A DNA stretch of 64,000 bases from Ktedonobacter racemifer DSM 44963 (GTDB lineage Bacteria > Chloroflexota > Ktedonobacteria > Ktedonobacterales > Ktedonobacteraceae): contig NZ_ADVG01000001.1 in the NCBI RefSeq assembly GCF_000178855.1, positions 558,001 to 622,000 on the forward strand, in the 5' to 3' direction. Every line of letters starts with the position of its first letter. Position 1 is the first letter of the stretch. Both the position numbers and the translations under genes were made by a program. Of the stretch, positions 35,602-44,181 are shown piece by piece. A model generated the notes under the pieces. It was given only the letters and a program-made list of their open reading frames with translations, was not told the origin of the DNA and searched no databases.

Positions 35602-35838
35602 CTAAGCGTCGCGGTCACGCATGTCCTGCGCACCCGCCTTGCGCGCGCAGTGGGCGCAGCAATACATCGAGCCATGCGTCTCTACTCCATGCCCCACAAT
35701 CCGGCAGCCACAGTGCTGACAGGTAGGCGCTAGAGCCGCGATGGCGCACTCAAAGCTATCAAATACATGCCGCTTCCCGGACATGTTGACCTCAAAGGCC
35801 TTGTCATACTCATTGCCACATTGTTCACATTGCGACAT
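35602..35838 (-). CDS. Small zinc-binding protein, 78 aa
   Basis: ATG 35836-35838 is preceded by AAGGAG. The protein has two metal-binding knuckles: CEQCGNEY near the N-terminus with FDSFECAI, and CQHCGCRIVGHGVETHGSMYCCAHCAR in the C-terminal half, nine cysteines in total plus several histidines. Similar small proteins are annotated as conserved hypothetical or metallothionein-like. Zinc binding is inferred from the Cys/His pattern; a specific role is not known. Confidence 0.7.
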   Translation of the reverse strand: MSQCEQCGNEYDKAFEVNMSGKRHVFDSFECAIAALAPTCQHCGCRIVGHGVETHGSMYCCAHCARKAGAQDMRDRDA

Positions 35839-36113
35839 AGCTATTTCACTCCTTTTTCCTTGCATGGTGCTCTTTCCCATTGCCATTATAGCGAGCAGAA
35901 AAAGCTAAAGATTAGTAAGTCAGGAAGAAATGCTTCTTTCTATATACCATTCTATCGCTCTCATTCTTGAGTTCTCTTTTGCAAATGCGTGTTTGCTTCG
36001 GCAGGGGTACGTTGAGTGTAGAAACAAAAAGAGAGCGCGGGCCAATCGGCCACTCGCTTCCTTTTTACGGAACATATTTCCTGTCAGATTTCTATTCAGG
36101 AGAAAAAGATACT

Positions 36114-36962
36114 ATGATGTTTTCACACATTGCCCTGGTGTCGGAGATCGATGCCATTAGCATGCCAGAACTAACTCGCGTCGCCGCAGCACTCCAAAAG
36201 CAGGTAACCCGCGATTTTGCCCCCATCTGGAATATCTATGGAACCGTTGATGCCTTCAGCCGCCTGGAGGATGTGCCTCTGGGTTACTGGCCCATCATCG
36301 TTCGCGCCAATGTTCCTGATCACGCGCTCGGCTTCCACCTCGATGAGCAGGGTCAGCCCTACGCACTCGTCCAGTACTCCAATAGCTGGTCACTCAGCGC
36401 CAGCCATGAGTGCCTGGAGATGCTGGCCGATCCTTATGGGAATCGCCTGGTTGCCGGACCCTCTTTGAAGAGAGAGCATGGTCGCGTTCAGTACCTCCTT
36501 GGCATCTGCGATCCCTGTCAGGGCGCGGAACTGGCCTACACCGTCAATGACATCCTCGTCTCCGACTTCTGCACACCTCACTACTATGAGCCTGTGCGCG
36601 CCAACGGCGAGCGCTATAGCTACACCGGCGCCATTACTGAGCCCCGCCAGGTGCTTCCCGGTGGCTATATCACCTGGTTCAACGCCAATGATGGACACTA
36701 CTGGCAGTTTCGCCAGCTCGGCGTCGATGGTGGCTATGTCGATCTGGGCACATCACCCGTACAGCAGCGCTTCAGTCTGCGCGAAAACTATGATCGCCTG
36801 ACTCCACGCACCCCGATTGCGCGTGGTCTTCCCAACGATAGCCGCCAGCTTCAGGCTGCTCGCGAAGCCGCCTGGTTCACTGGTGAGAAGACGGCTCTCT
36901 ACGCGCAAAAACTTCATTACATGATTGATCGTGTGGTGCAAGAGGCCTATGCTCGCGTTTAG
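36114..36962 (+). CDS. Conserved hypothetical protein with SHECLEMLADP motif
   Basis: ATG 36114 or 36117, behind AGGAG, gives about 282 residues without a signal peptide or membrane helix. The central segment SWSLSASHECLEMLADPYGNRLVAGP is a recurring signature in uncharacterised bacterial proteins; its His/Glu pair resembles a metal site but is not a standard HExxH. PCQGAELAYTVNDILVSDFCTPHYYEP and LPGGYITWFNANDGHYWQF follow. A small Cys-rich gene 77 nt downstream may share the transcript. Function unknown. Confidence 0.65.
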   Translation: MMFSHIALVSEIDAISMPELTRVAAALQKQVTRDFAPIWNIYGTVDAFSRLEDVPLGYWPIIVRANVPDHALGFHLDEQGQPYALVQYSNSWSLSASHECLEMLADPYGNRLVAGPSLKREHGRVQYLLGICDPCQGAELAYTVNDILVSDFCTPHYYEPVRANGERYSYTGAITEPRQVLPGGYITWFNANDGHYWQFRQLGVDGGYVDLGTSPVQQRFSLRENYDRLTPRTPIARGLPNDSRQLQAAREAAWFTGEKTALYAQKLHYMIDRVVQEAYARV

Positions 36963-37039
36963 CCAGTATTGGCCAGTAATGGGTTCTCTGAGAGAGACTT
37001 TTTTCTTACCGTCGTCAGTCAGCATAAGGAGCATCTACT

Positions 37040-37243
37040 ATGTGCGTTAGCTGTGGTTGCGGCAAAGTGAATGACAATCATGGTGATAGCCGCAATATCA
37101 CCCAGAGCGATATTGTCACTGCCGCTCAGGCGGCCGGCATCACTCCCGAGCAGGCCGCACAAAACCTGATGGACACCTGTCAGCAAATGAGTTCAGGCTC
37201 GCAGAAACAGTCCCCGCGCAACACCAACACACGTGAGCGCTAA
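37040..37243 (+). CDS. Small Cys-rich conserved protein, 67 aa
   Basis: The protein starts MCVSCGCGKVNDNHGD, a short cluster of three cysteines. An amphipathic middle with SDIVTAAQAAGITPEQAAQNL and a basic, disordered tail follow. GGAG lies upstream of ATG 37040. The N-terminal CVSCGCG tip could bind a metal. The gene sits between the SHECLEML protein gene and a strong terminator, so the two probably form one unit. Confidence 0.65.
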   Translation: MCVSCGCGKVNDNHGDSRNITQSDIVTAAQAAGITPEQAAQNLMDTCQQMSSGSQKQSPRNTNTRER

Positions 37244-37287
37244 ATCTAGCTACTAGAGTTTCTTTAAACAAGACTCTAGACGCAAGA

Positions 37288-37331
37288 CAGAGGCAGGAGA
37301 GAGGATATATGCTTCCTCTCTCCTGCCTCTG
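37288..37331 (+). terminator. Intrinsic terminator, 17-bp perfect arms
   Basis: 37288-37304 and 37315-37331 are exact reverse complements with a 10-nt loop, followed by CTTTTGGCTT. A CGCGCCTGCG box follows at 37349, as beside several palindromes in this window. Confidence 0.8.
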
Positions 37332-37536
37332 CTTTTGGCTTGATTCCTCGCGCCTGCGTCGCTCGTGCTTGCTTGCTATTTTTCTGCTATATTTCTCTCA
37401 GGAGAAAAATTCGTCTGAAGAAGACTTGACTTTCACGTCACGGCAAAGTTTATGCTTAGTAATAACTTCAGCAAGAACGCGATGACGAGTTCTACCTATC
37501 CCTGGAGATTCTGCAAGAGAAAGAGGAACGCAAGCC

Positions 37537-38445
37537 TTGTTCAAAATTAGCGATTTCTCAAAGTTGAGTCAGGTGTCCATGCGCACACTTCGCTACTATG
37601 ATGAAATTGGGCTGCTCAAACCAGTACAGGTCGATCCCACAACCGGGTATCGCTACTACTCGATTGACCAGTTACCCCGTCTGAACCGTATTTTGGCCTT
37701 TAAAGACCTGGGGTTTGAGCTCTCACAAATCGTCCAGCTCCTGGACGAAGAGGTTCCTCCTGCGCAAATACGTGGCATGCTTCGTCTCAAACAAATCGAA
37801 CTCCAGCAACGTGTCCAGGCAGAACAAGAACGGCTGGCACGTGTCGAATCTCGTCTCAAACAAATTGAGATGGATGATGCGAAACTTACTCACGAAGTGA
37901 CCATCAAAAAGATTAAGCCTCAAATCATCGCTTCAAGCCGAAAGGTTGTGGCAAATAGCACACGACGACATCAACTTGCGAACGAGATGCTTGACTTTCT
38001 GCAACGCCAGGGCGTAAAGCAGGTCGATCATCTTCTCTATATCGAACAAGATGGTGGATATCACGAAGATGATACCAGTGGCGTCGAGATCGCTGTTCCC
38101 GTGCATAGCTCCTCCGTTGGCAACATTGTGGAGCAGAGCGGTGGAAAAATCACGGTACGCGAGCTTCCGGGAGTCAATACCATGGCAACACTCCTCCATC
38201 ACGGCAGTCCCGATACCATGATGGAGGCCTACCAGGCATTGGGCATGTGGCTCCAGGTTAATGACTACACCATTACCGGCCATTGCCGCAAGGTCTGTCT
38301 GCAACGCGAAGGGGAGCTTGAGTCTTATATCACTGAGATTCAATTTCCCGTTGAGAAGCGCGATAGTAGCAATACGAGCAAATCGTCCTTCTTCTTCGTC
38401 CAACAGACACGCCAGGGTCATGGAGCTGGTACGCTCAAGGGGTGA
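37537..38445 (+). CDS. MerR-family transcriptional regulator with GyrI-like effector domain
   Basis: The N-terminal winged helix is classic MerR: KISDFSKLSQVSMRTLRYYDEIGLLKP, GYRYYSIDQLPRLNRILAFKDLGF. A dimerisation coiled coil follows (LRLKQIELQQRVQAEQERLARVESRLKQIE). The C-terminal ~150 residues form a GyrI/BmrR-like ligand-binding domain (VEIAVPVHSS, GGKITVRELPGVNTMATLLHHGS). The start is TTG 37537 after AAGAGGAA. It lies upstream of, and in the same direction as, the PTS genes and may regulate them or a drug-response gene; that link is inference. Confidence 0.88.
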   Translation: MFKISDFSKLSQVSMRTLRYYDEIGLLKPVQVDPTTGYRYYSIDQLPRLNRILAFKDLGFELSQIVQLLDEEVPPAQIRGMLRLKQIELQQRVQAEQERLARVESRLKQIEMDDAKLTHEVTIKKIKPQIIASSRKVVANSTRRHQLANEMLDFLQRQGVKQVDHLLYIEQDGGYHEDDTSGVEIAVPVHSSSVGNIVEQSGGKITVRELPGVNTMATLLHHGSPDTMMEAYQALGMWLQVNDYTITGHCRKVCLQREGELESYITEIQFPVEKRDSSNTSKSSFFFVQQTRQGHGAGTLKG

Positions 38446-38541
38446 GTTCGCTTGCTCTTTCCCTGTCACTCAACCCGAGCGGCATGTTCGATATCACATT
38501 CTGTTCGTTTTTCACGCGTATGTGGCCAATAAGAAGAGTCT

Positions 38542-38577
38542 ATGTCAATGGAGCACCATAGACGCAAAAGGAGGTGA
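38542..38577 (+). CDS. Possible 11-codon Arg-rich leader peptide in the nagE leader
   Basis: The frame from ATG 38542 reads MSMEHHRRKRR and stops. Its last codons, AAA AGG AGG TGA, form a perfect Shine-Dalgarno sequence, yet no start codon of a downstream gene lies at a usable distance. The rest of the 370-nt gap to nagE (38446-38814) holds no recognised gene. The peptide may be a regulatory leader or a chance frame. Confidence 0.25.
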   Translation: MSMEHHRRKRR

Positions 38578-38814
38578 ATCCACAAAGACAACGTTCGTCC
38601 TTTCGATACACTGTTTGTATCAATACAGCACTCGTTTTCTCATTTTTCGACTTCAATCTTATTCCGAAACCCAACGCCACGTACGTGTCTAGCGCTTCGC
38701 GCTCAGGGTGTTCGGATCAGAGGTTCACGCGCAATGGAATGCGTAGAGAAAGGTCTCGCTTCATGCAAGCGACTTTTCATTACGCCAGACTCGCAAGGAA
38801 AGAGGAGCACACAC

Positions 38815-40404
38815 ATGAGTATTGGCAATCCAGCTGCCTCCACATCCTCTCAATTGAGCGGATGGGACCGTATTTTAGGCGGCGCACAAAGCATTGGCCG
38901 CTCGCTTATGCTACCTATCGCCGTTCTGCCAGCCTCCGCCCTGCTGCTACGCTTTGGACAGGACGACTTCGTACAGCTTCCCTGGATGGTGGCTATCGGA
39001 AGCCATGTCTTTGGTCCCTGGCTGGCGGCCGCAGGCAATGCGGTCTTCGGCAACCTGCCAATAATTTTTGCTATTGGCATCGCCATCGGACTCGCCGGTG
39101 GGGAGGGCGCGGCCGCTCTCGCAGCCCTGGTCGGCTTCCTGGTATTTACCGCCGTCTTCAATACCGTTATCCCCCAGGTCGACGGTAAGCCTGATCCTAA
39201 CATTAGTATGGGCGTCCTCTCTGGTATCATGGTTGGACTGGTCACAGCCGGGCTGTATAAACGCTTCCATGATATTCGCCTGCCTGATTACCTGGCCTTC
39301 TTCGGCGGGCGCCGTTTTGTCCCCATCATTACCGCCTTCACAATGCTTATTCTGGGTATTGTCCTGGGCTATATCTGGCCCCCTATCCAGCAAGTCATCA
39401 ATAGTGTAGGCCTGGGCATCGTCTCACTTGGCCCTATCGGCACTGGTATTTATGGCTTTTTGAACCGTTTGCTGATTCCCGTTGGTCTGCATCACGTTCT
39501 TAACTCGTACGTCTGGTTCCAGCTCGGCACATACAAAGGTGCGACTGGCGTGGTCCATGGCGATCTGAACCGCTACTTCGTGGGCGATCCCACCGCTGGC
39601 AACTTTATGGCTGGCTTCTTCCCCATGATGATGTTCGGCCTGCCAGGTGCCTGTCTGGCGATGATTCGCCAGGCGAAATACCCGAAGGTCGCGGCTGGTA
39701 TCCTGCTCTCCGCCGCCTTTGCCTCGTTCCTGACCGGTATCACCGAGCCCATCGAGTTCGCGTTCATGTTTGTCGCGCCAGTTCTCTTCGTCATTCACGC
39801 ACTGCTCACAGGAACCGCACTGGCCATCTGTACCCTGCTCAACATTAAAATCGGCTTCGGTTTCTCGGCTGGCTTTATCGACTATGCCCTGAACTTTAAC
39901 AAGTCGAATACGACCAACCCGCTGTTACTCTTGCTCATCGGTCTCATCTACGGCGTCGTCTACTACTTCATCTTTAGCTTCTGCATCAAGCGCTTCAACC
40001 TGGGAACTCCTGGACGCGGCGAAGAATCCACCGGCTTAAGCGCGGACTGGATTCTCCCCGAGAGCCAGCGCGGCCCCAGGAAGGGTACTGTTGCCGCAGC
40101 AACGGCGACCGCTGTGGAAGCCACGACTGAGGAAGACCAGGATACCGTCCTGGCGCGCAACGTGGTTGATGCCCTGGGAGGCAAAGAGAACATCCAGAGC
40201 GTCGAGGGGTGTATCACTCGCCTGCGCCTTTTCATCAACGAGCCTGGGTCGATTGACGAGCCTCGCTTGAAGAGCCTCGGTGCCTCTGGGGTTGTCAAAC
40301 GCGGTAAAGTTGTACAGGTAGTGATGGGAACCCAGTCGGATCGCATCGCTGCTCGTATGGGCCGCATTATTAAAGAGAAGACCACTGTAGAAGAAAACGC
40401 TTAA
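38815..40404 (+). CDS. nagE: PTS EIICB permease, glucose/N-acetylglucosamine family (NagE-like)
   Basis: ATG 38815, eight bases behind AGAGGAG, gives 529 residues. The EIIC part has about ten membrane helices with LMLPIAVLPASALLLRFGQ, GLHHVLNSYVWFQLG and the substrate loop ITEPIEFAFMFVAPVLF. A charged linker at about 420-445 leads to an EIIB domain with the phosphorylated Cys in SVEGCITRLRLFI. It imports and phosphorylates the sugar, drawing phosphate from EIIA, HPr and EI encoded just downstream. N-acetylglucosamine is favoured over glucose by overall pattern, not proven. Confidence 0.88.
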   Translation: MSIGNPAASTSSQLSGWDRILGGAQSIGRSLMLPIAVLPASALLLRFGQDDFVQLPWMVAIGSHVFGPWLAAAGNAVFGNLPIIFAIGIAIGLAGGEGAAALAALVGFLVFTAVFNTVIPQVDGKPDPNISMGVLSGIMVGLVTAGLYKRFHDIRLPDYLAFFGGRRFVPIITAFTMLILGIVLGYIWPPIQQVINSVGLGIVSLGPIGTGIYGFLNRLLIPVGLHHVLNSYVWFQLGTYKGATGVVHGDLNRYFVGDPTAGNFMAGFFPMMMFGLPGACLAMIRQAKYPKVAAGILLSAAFASFLTGITEPIEFAFMFVAPVLFVIHALLTGTALAICTLLNIKIGFGFSAGFIDYALNFNKSNTTNPLLLLLIGLIYGVVYYFIFSFCIKRFNLGTPGRGEESTGLSADWILPESQRGPRKGTVAAATATAVEATTEEDQDTVLARNVVDALGGKENIQSVEGCITRLRLFINEPGSIDEPRLKSLGASGVVKRGKVVQVVMGTQSDRIAARMGRIIKEKTTVEENA

Positions 40405-40412
40405 CGCCTGAT

Positions 40413-40458
40413 GCCGTATGAGTAGCCAGTCTATACAATGACTGGCTGCTCATACGGC
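40413..40458. terminator. Intercistronic hairpin between nagE and the EIIA gene
   Basis: 18-bp arms with one mismatch at 40413-40430 and 40441-40458, loop of 10 nt. The genes on both sides run the same way, so it more likely acts as a partial terminator or mRNA stabiliser than a complete stop. Confidence 0.55.
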
Positions 40459-40503
40459 TAGCATACCTGGTTTTTTACGTTTCACCTGGATGGAAGGAAC
40501 ATA

Positions 40504-40968
40504 ATGGCCCGTATTCCCATTTTAGCACCCATTGATGGCACAGCCGTCGCCCTGGAAACCGTTCCCGATGAAGTCTTCGCGCAGAAGATGGCCGGAGACG
40601 GCGTCGCTATCGCGCCAGAAGGTGCGGTCGCGGTCGCACCCGTGAGCGGCGACCTGATCAAGCTCTTCCCGGGCGGTCACGCCTTCGGTATCGCCACTCC
40701 CGAAGGCGTGGAACTGATCGTCCACATTGGCCTGGACACAATTGAACTGGGCGGTGAGGGCTTTGAGAATATCGCTACCGAGGGGCAGCACGTTGAGGCG
40801 GGAACGCCGATTGTACGCTTCAATCGGGCTACCATCGAGCGCCTGGGTAAATCTGTCATCAGCCCCGTCGTCTCTTCGGGTGCGGGAACAGTCACACAGC
40901 ATGCCCAGGGACCTGTTAAAGCCGGACAAGATGTGCTTTTTGTCCTGGAAGTCAGCCTGGAAGTCTAA
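40504..40968 (+). CDS. crr: PTS EIIA, glucose family
   Basis: A 154-residue single-domain EIIA-Glc. Both active-site histidines are present: GGHAFGIATPEG and GVELIVHIGLDTIEL, the latter phosphorylated by HPr. The surrounding beta-sandwich signatures (AVAPVSGDLIKLFPGGHAFG, GKSVISPVV) are intact. It should pass phosphate to the Cys of the NagE-like EIIB. GGAAGGA precedes ATG 40504. Confidence 0.92.
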   Translation: MARIPILAPIDGTAVALETVPDEVFAQKMAGDGVAIAPEGAVAVAPVSGDLIKLFPGGHAFGIATPEGVELIVHIGLDTIELGGEGFENIATEGQHVEAGTPIVRFNRATIERLGKSVISPVVSSGAGTVTQHAQGPVKAGQDVLFVLEVSLEV

Positions 40969-41070
40969 ACGGATATTCCTGGCTATTCATTCGTTCAATG
41001 TTCACTACCTTGAGACACCTACACGACCACACCTGGTGTCTCCTTGCTTGCATCAAAGAGAGGGAAACAC

Positions 41071-41475
41071 TTGATTGGGATTGTCCTTGTGTCGCATGGC
41101 GCACTGGCGGAAGGTCTCAAAAATGCAGCGGAGATGATTATTGGTCCTCAGGAGCGGCTAATCGCGATTGGCATGCCTCCTCAGGCTGATCTTGCCACTT
41201 TGCGTCATGAAATAGAGGCCGCGCTCCTGCAAGTTGGGGACCAGGAAGGGGCGCTCGTCCTTGTAGATATTCTCGGCGGGAGTCCGGCCAATATCGGACT
41301 GCACCTGGCCAAGAGCGGCACAGAGGTCATTTGTGGCACCAATCTACCTATGCTCCTGGAGATGCTTACCCAACGCGAAAATTCGACGCTGCAAGAGTTA
41401 GCCAGCCTCGCGGTTCAAACCGCACGCGAAGGGGTCATTCGCCTTAGTGGTCAGCCCGCTGACGAAGACGAATAA
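41071..41475 (+). CDS. PTS EIIA, mannose/DhaM type
   Basis: The start is TTG 41071 behind GAGAGG. It begins IGIVLVSHGALAEGLKNAAEMIIG, with the active-site His of SHG. LVLVDILGGSPANIG, another hallmark of EIIA-Man, follows. The 134-residue length fits a lone EIIA domain. No mannose-family EIIB, EIIC or EIID gene, and no dihydroxyacetone kinase gene (DhaK/DhaL), lies nearby, so its phosphate acceptor is unclear. It sits between crr and ptsH in the same operon. Confidence 0.82.
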   Translation: MIGIVLVSHGALAEGLKNAAEMIIGPQERLIAIGMPPQADLATLRHEIEAALLQVGDQEGALVLVDILGGSPANIGLHLAKSGTEVICGTNLPMLLEMLTQRENSTLQELASLAVQTAREGVIRLSGQPADEDE

Positions 41476-41573
41476 GCCCATCTTCACAACCGTTCTTCAG
41501 AAAGGTAACAGGAGCAACCCAAAACGTTACCCCCATCTTTGAGAGTAGAGCATACCTGGAAAGGGAGATACCT

Positions 41574-41855
41574 TTGGCTACATCACAGGAAGTTATCATT
41601 CAACATGAAGTTGGGCTGCATGCGCGCCCAGCGGCCCTCTTTGCCAAAAGGGCCGCGCAATACGCCTCGGCCATCTCTATTGAGAATATGACCAAGGGGA
41701 GTCAGCCGGTCAATGCGAAGAGCATGCTCCGCCTTCTTTCGGCCAGCATTCAGATGAATGACCAGTTGCGTATTACCGCTGAGGGCGATGATGAACAGGC
41801 CGCCGTCAAAGCGCTTTGCGAACTGATCAAGCAAAACTTTCAGGAGACGGAGTAG
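41574..41855 (+). CDS. ptsH: Phosphocarrier protein HPr
   Basis: A 93-residue HPr. The phosphorylated His is in HEVGLHARPAALFAK. The regulatory-site region reads PVNAKSMLRLL, with a Ser at the position used by HPr kinase in other phyla. The start is TTG 41574 with GGGAGA upstream. ptsI follows after six bases, so the two are surely cotranscribed. Confidence 0.93.
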   Translation: MATSQEVIIQHEVGLHARPAALFAKRAAQYASAISIENMTKGSQPVNAKSMLRLLSASIQMNDQLRITAEGDDEQAAVKALCELIKQNFQETE

Positions 41856-41861
41856 ATAGGC

Positions 41862-43574
41862 ATGCCCACCACCACCTTGCGAGGCGTCGGAGCCTCTCCT
41901 GGTATCGCCATCGGACACCTTCATCACTATGCGGAGGCGACCCTGAATGTCGCCCACAGCACAAGCACCGATCCCGCGAGAGAAAAAGCGCGCCTGGAGG
42001 AGGCCCTTGCTCAGGCCAGGCAAGAAATTCAGGCGCTCGCAACGCAGGCGCGGCACAACGTTGGCGCAGGCGAGGCCGCTATTTTTGAAGCCCACGAGAT
42101 GTTTCTCGACGATCCAGAACTGCTTGACCGGGTAGACAGTATGCTACAGCAACAACAGGTAAGCGCTGCCTACGCCTGGCAAGAGAGCACGCAACAGGCC
42201 GTCGCCGAATTACGGGCCATTGATGATGAATATCTCGCCGCCCGCGCTACGGACCTGCAAGATGTTGCCCAACGCGTCTTGCGGATCATACAAGGTGTCG
42301 AGGAGCAGAAACTGGCGCTCTCCGAGCCCGCGATTATTGTCGCTCAGGATCTCACGCCCTCCCAGACTATTCAATTTGAAAACGAGAAGATACGCGCCTT
42401 CTGTATCGCCGAAGGTGGTCCAACCTCCCACGTGGCCATTCTGGCGAAAGCGCTTGGCATTCCAGCCATCACCGGGCTTGGGAAGGCCATTGAAAGCCTC
42501 CATGATGGGCAACGAGCCATTGTGAATGGGGCGAGTGGAGAAATCATCCTCGATCCAGATAAAGCCACGCTTGCAACCTACCAACAAGAAATCCAGGCCC
42601 TGACCCAGGCGCACCAGGAGGCATTCCAGGATGCGCACCAGCCCGCAACGACACGCGATGGGCACACGATAGAGGTCGTCGCGAACATTGGCACACCGGA
42701 GCAGGTTGCCGAAGCCCTGCACCAGGGAGCCGATGGTGTCGGTCTTCTGCGCACAGAATTTCTCTTCATGGAGCGTGAGGCCGCCCCCGACGAGAACGAG
42801 CAATACGCCATCTATCGCTCTATTCTCCAGGCAATGGATCAGCGCCCCGTTGTCGTGCGTACATTTGATATCGGCGGCGACAAACCCGCCTCATACCTGC
42901 ACATGAGCAACGAGATGAACCCATTTCTGGGTATCCGTGGTGCACGCCTGGCCCTGGAACATAACGACCTCCTGCAAGCGCAACTCAGCGCGCTGCTCAG
43001 AGCTGGTGAGGGTCACAATCTCAAAATCATGTTCCCTATGGTAAGCAGCCTGGAAGAGGTCGAGGCCCTGCGAGTACAGGTCCAGCAGACTCAGGCCACT
43101 CTCAGCGCGCAAAACACCCGGTACGCGCAACAGGTTGAAATCGGCATCATGGTTGAAGTGCCTGCGGCCGCCGTGATGGCTGATGTCATCGCACCACATG
43201 TTGATTTCTTTAGCATTGGCACCAACGACCTCACTCAATATGTGATGGCGGCTGACCGCACCAACTCCGCAGTGGCTCACCTCGCTGATGCCCTCCATCC
43301 AGCGGTCTTGCGCTTCATCCGCATGGTTATCGACGCCGCCCATACGCATGGAAAATGGGTTGGCCTCTGTGGCGAACTGGCTGGAAATCCCCTGGCGGCA
43401 GTGGTTCTCCTTGGCCTGGGGCTGGACGAGTTTAGCATGACCGCCAGCTTTGTCCCCCTCGTCAAACAACGTCTACGCCAGTTAGGTACGGAGCAGGCTC
43501 GCGCCATCGCGCTTCACGCCCTCAGCCTGCCTAACGCCCAGGCGGTGCATGCCTACCTGGAGTCTCTTACATAG
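41862..43574 (+). CDS. ptsI: PTS enzyme I (phosphoenolpyruvate-protein phosphotransferase)
   Basis: A 570-residue EI of normal length. It has the N-terminal GVGASPGIAIG, the active-site His in AEGGPTSHVAILAKALGIPA and the PEP-binding barrel motifs DGVGLLRTEFLFM and FSIGTNDLTQYVMAADR. The C-terminal GLCGELAGNP holds the conserved Cys. It takes phosphate from PEP and passes it to HPr. As the last gene of the cluster it completes a full phosphorelay at one locus. Confidence 0.95.
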   Translation: MPTTTLRGVGASPGIAIGHLHHYAEATLNVAHSTSTDPAREKARLEEALAQARQEIQALATQARHNVGAGEAAIFEAHEMFLDDPELLDRVDSMLQQQQVSAAYAWQESTQQAVAELRAIDDEYLAARATDLQDVAQRVLRIIQGVEEQKLALSEPAIIVAQDLTPSQTIQFENEKIRAFCIAEGGPTSHVAILAKALGIPAITGLGKAIESLHDGQRAIVNGASGEIILDPDKATLATYQQEIQALTQAHQEAFQDAHQPATTRDGHTIEVVANIGTPEQVAEALHQGADGVGLLRTEFLFMEREAAPDENEQYAIYRSILQAMDQRPVVVRTFDIGGDKPASYLHMSNEMNPFLGIRGARLALEHNDLLQAQLSALLRAGEGHNLKIMFPMVSSLEEVEALRVQVQQTQATLSAQNTRYAQQVEIGIMVEVPAAAVMADVIAPHVDFFSIGTNDLTQYVMAADRTNSAVAHLADALHPAVLRFIRMVIDAAHTHGKWVGLCGELAGNPLAAVVLLGLGLDEFSMTASFVPLVKQRLRQLGTEQARAIALHALSLPNAQAVHAYLESLT

Positions 43575-43638
43575 TTTATCCTGCCTGTCTTCGGAGCAAA
43601 TAGAATCAGAGCGTTCCTGCTTTGGCTCGCAAGCTCGC

Positions 43639-43701
43639 CTTAGAGGAGGGTGTATGGGCGTGGGGCGCTTCGCGCCCCACGCCCATACACCCTCCTCTAA
43701 G
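43639..43701. repeat. Palindromic element, 30-bp perfect arms, TTC triloop
   Basis: 43639-43668 and 43672-43701 are exact complements around TTC. GGCTCGCAAGCTCGCC precedes the left arm and the complement of CGCGCCTGCGG follows the right arm. These are the same flanking boxes as beside the elements at 9133, 25610 and 46324. It lies between the convergent ptsI and response-regulator genes and can act as their terminator. Confidence 0.75.
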
Positions 43702-43761
43702 CACCGCAGGCGCGAGAGACACACATTGCTCAGAATGGGAAAGCCCTGTATCAGGTATGCT

Positions 43762-44181
43762 TCACTTGGTAGCGGAGGGCAACACATTGATGACCGCCGA
43801 GGTCAGATCCTTAAAGGTGAAAGGCTTCTCAATCACGCTGGCGTGAGGAGCAATCGTCAGAGCCAGTTCAACTTCGGAGAGCGCAGCCGCGGTGCAAAAG
43901 ATCAGCGGGAGACGTTGTGTGAGGGAATGCGCCTGTAAGCGGCGCAGCACATCTAAACCATCAACATCTGGCAGATGCAGATCAAGAATCAGTACATCGA
44001 TCGGCAAAAGGGGAGGCTGCAAGGAAGTGGCTTGGGAAGAGGTCTCTGTTGGGGGGAGTAACGCTTGCAGACATTCGAGAGCATGGTCATAGATCGTCAC
44101 CTGGTGACCTGCATATTGCAGCATGGTTGCACACAGGCGTGCTATGCGTACATTATCTTCCAGCAAACCTACTTGGGCCAT
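43762..44181 (-). CDS. Single-domain response regulator (receiver only)
   Basis: From ATG 44179-44181 the product is a lone receiver domain of about 139 residues. It has the acidic pair in GLLEDNVRIARL, the phosphorylated Asp in VLILDLHLPDVDGLDVL, the Thr in IFCTAAALS and the Lys in VIEKPFTFKDL. There is no output domain, so it probably works in a phosphorelay or by protein binding. A loop of about 20 residues rich in Thr/Ser/Gln (LLPPTETSSQATSLQPP) is inserted before the phosphorylation site. No kinase gene adjoins it. Confidence 0.85.
   Translation of the reverse strand: MAQVGLLEDNVRIARLCATMLQYAGHQVTIYDHALECLQALLPPTETSSQATSLQPPLLPIDVLILDLHLPDVDGLDVLRRLQAHSLTQRLPLIFCTAAALSEVELALTIAPHASVIEKPFTFKDLTSAVINVLPSATK

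Noticed and set aside
38574..39188. Plus-strand frame with a strong ribosome site overlapping its GTG start
   Set aside because: The ribosome site overlaps the start codon, the text has no family features and it runs out of frame into nagE.
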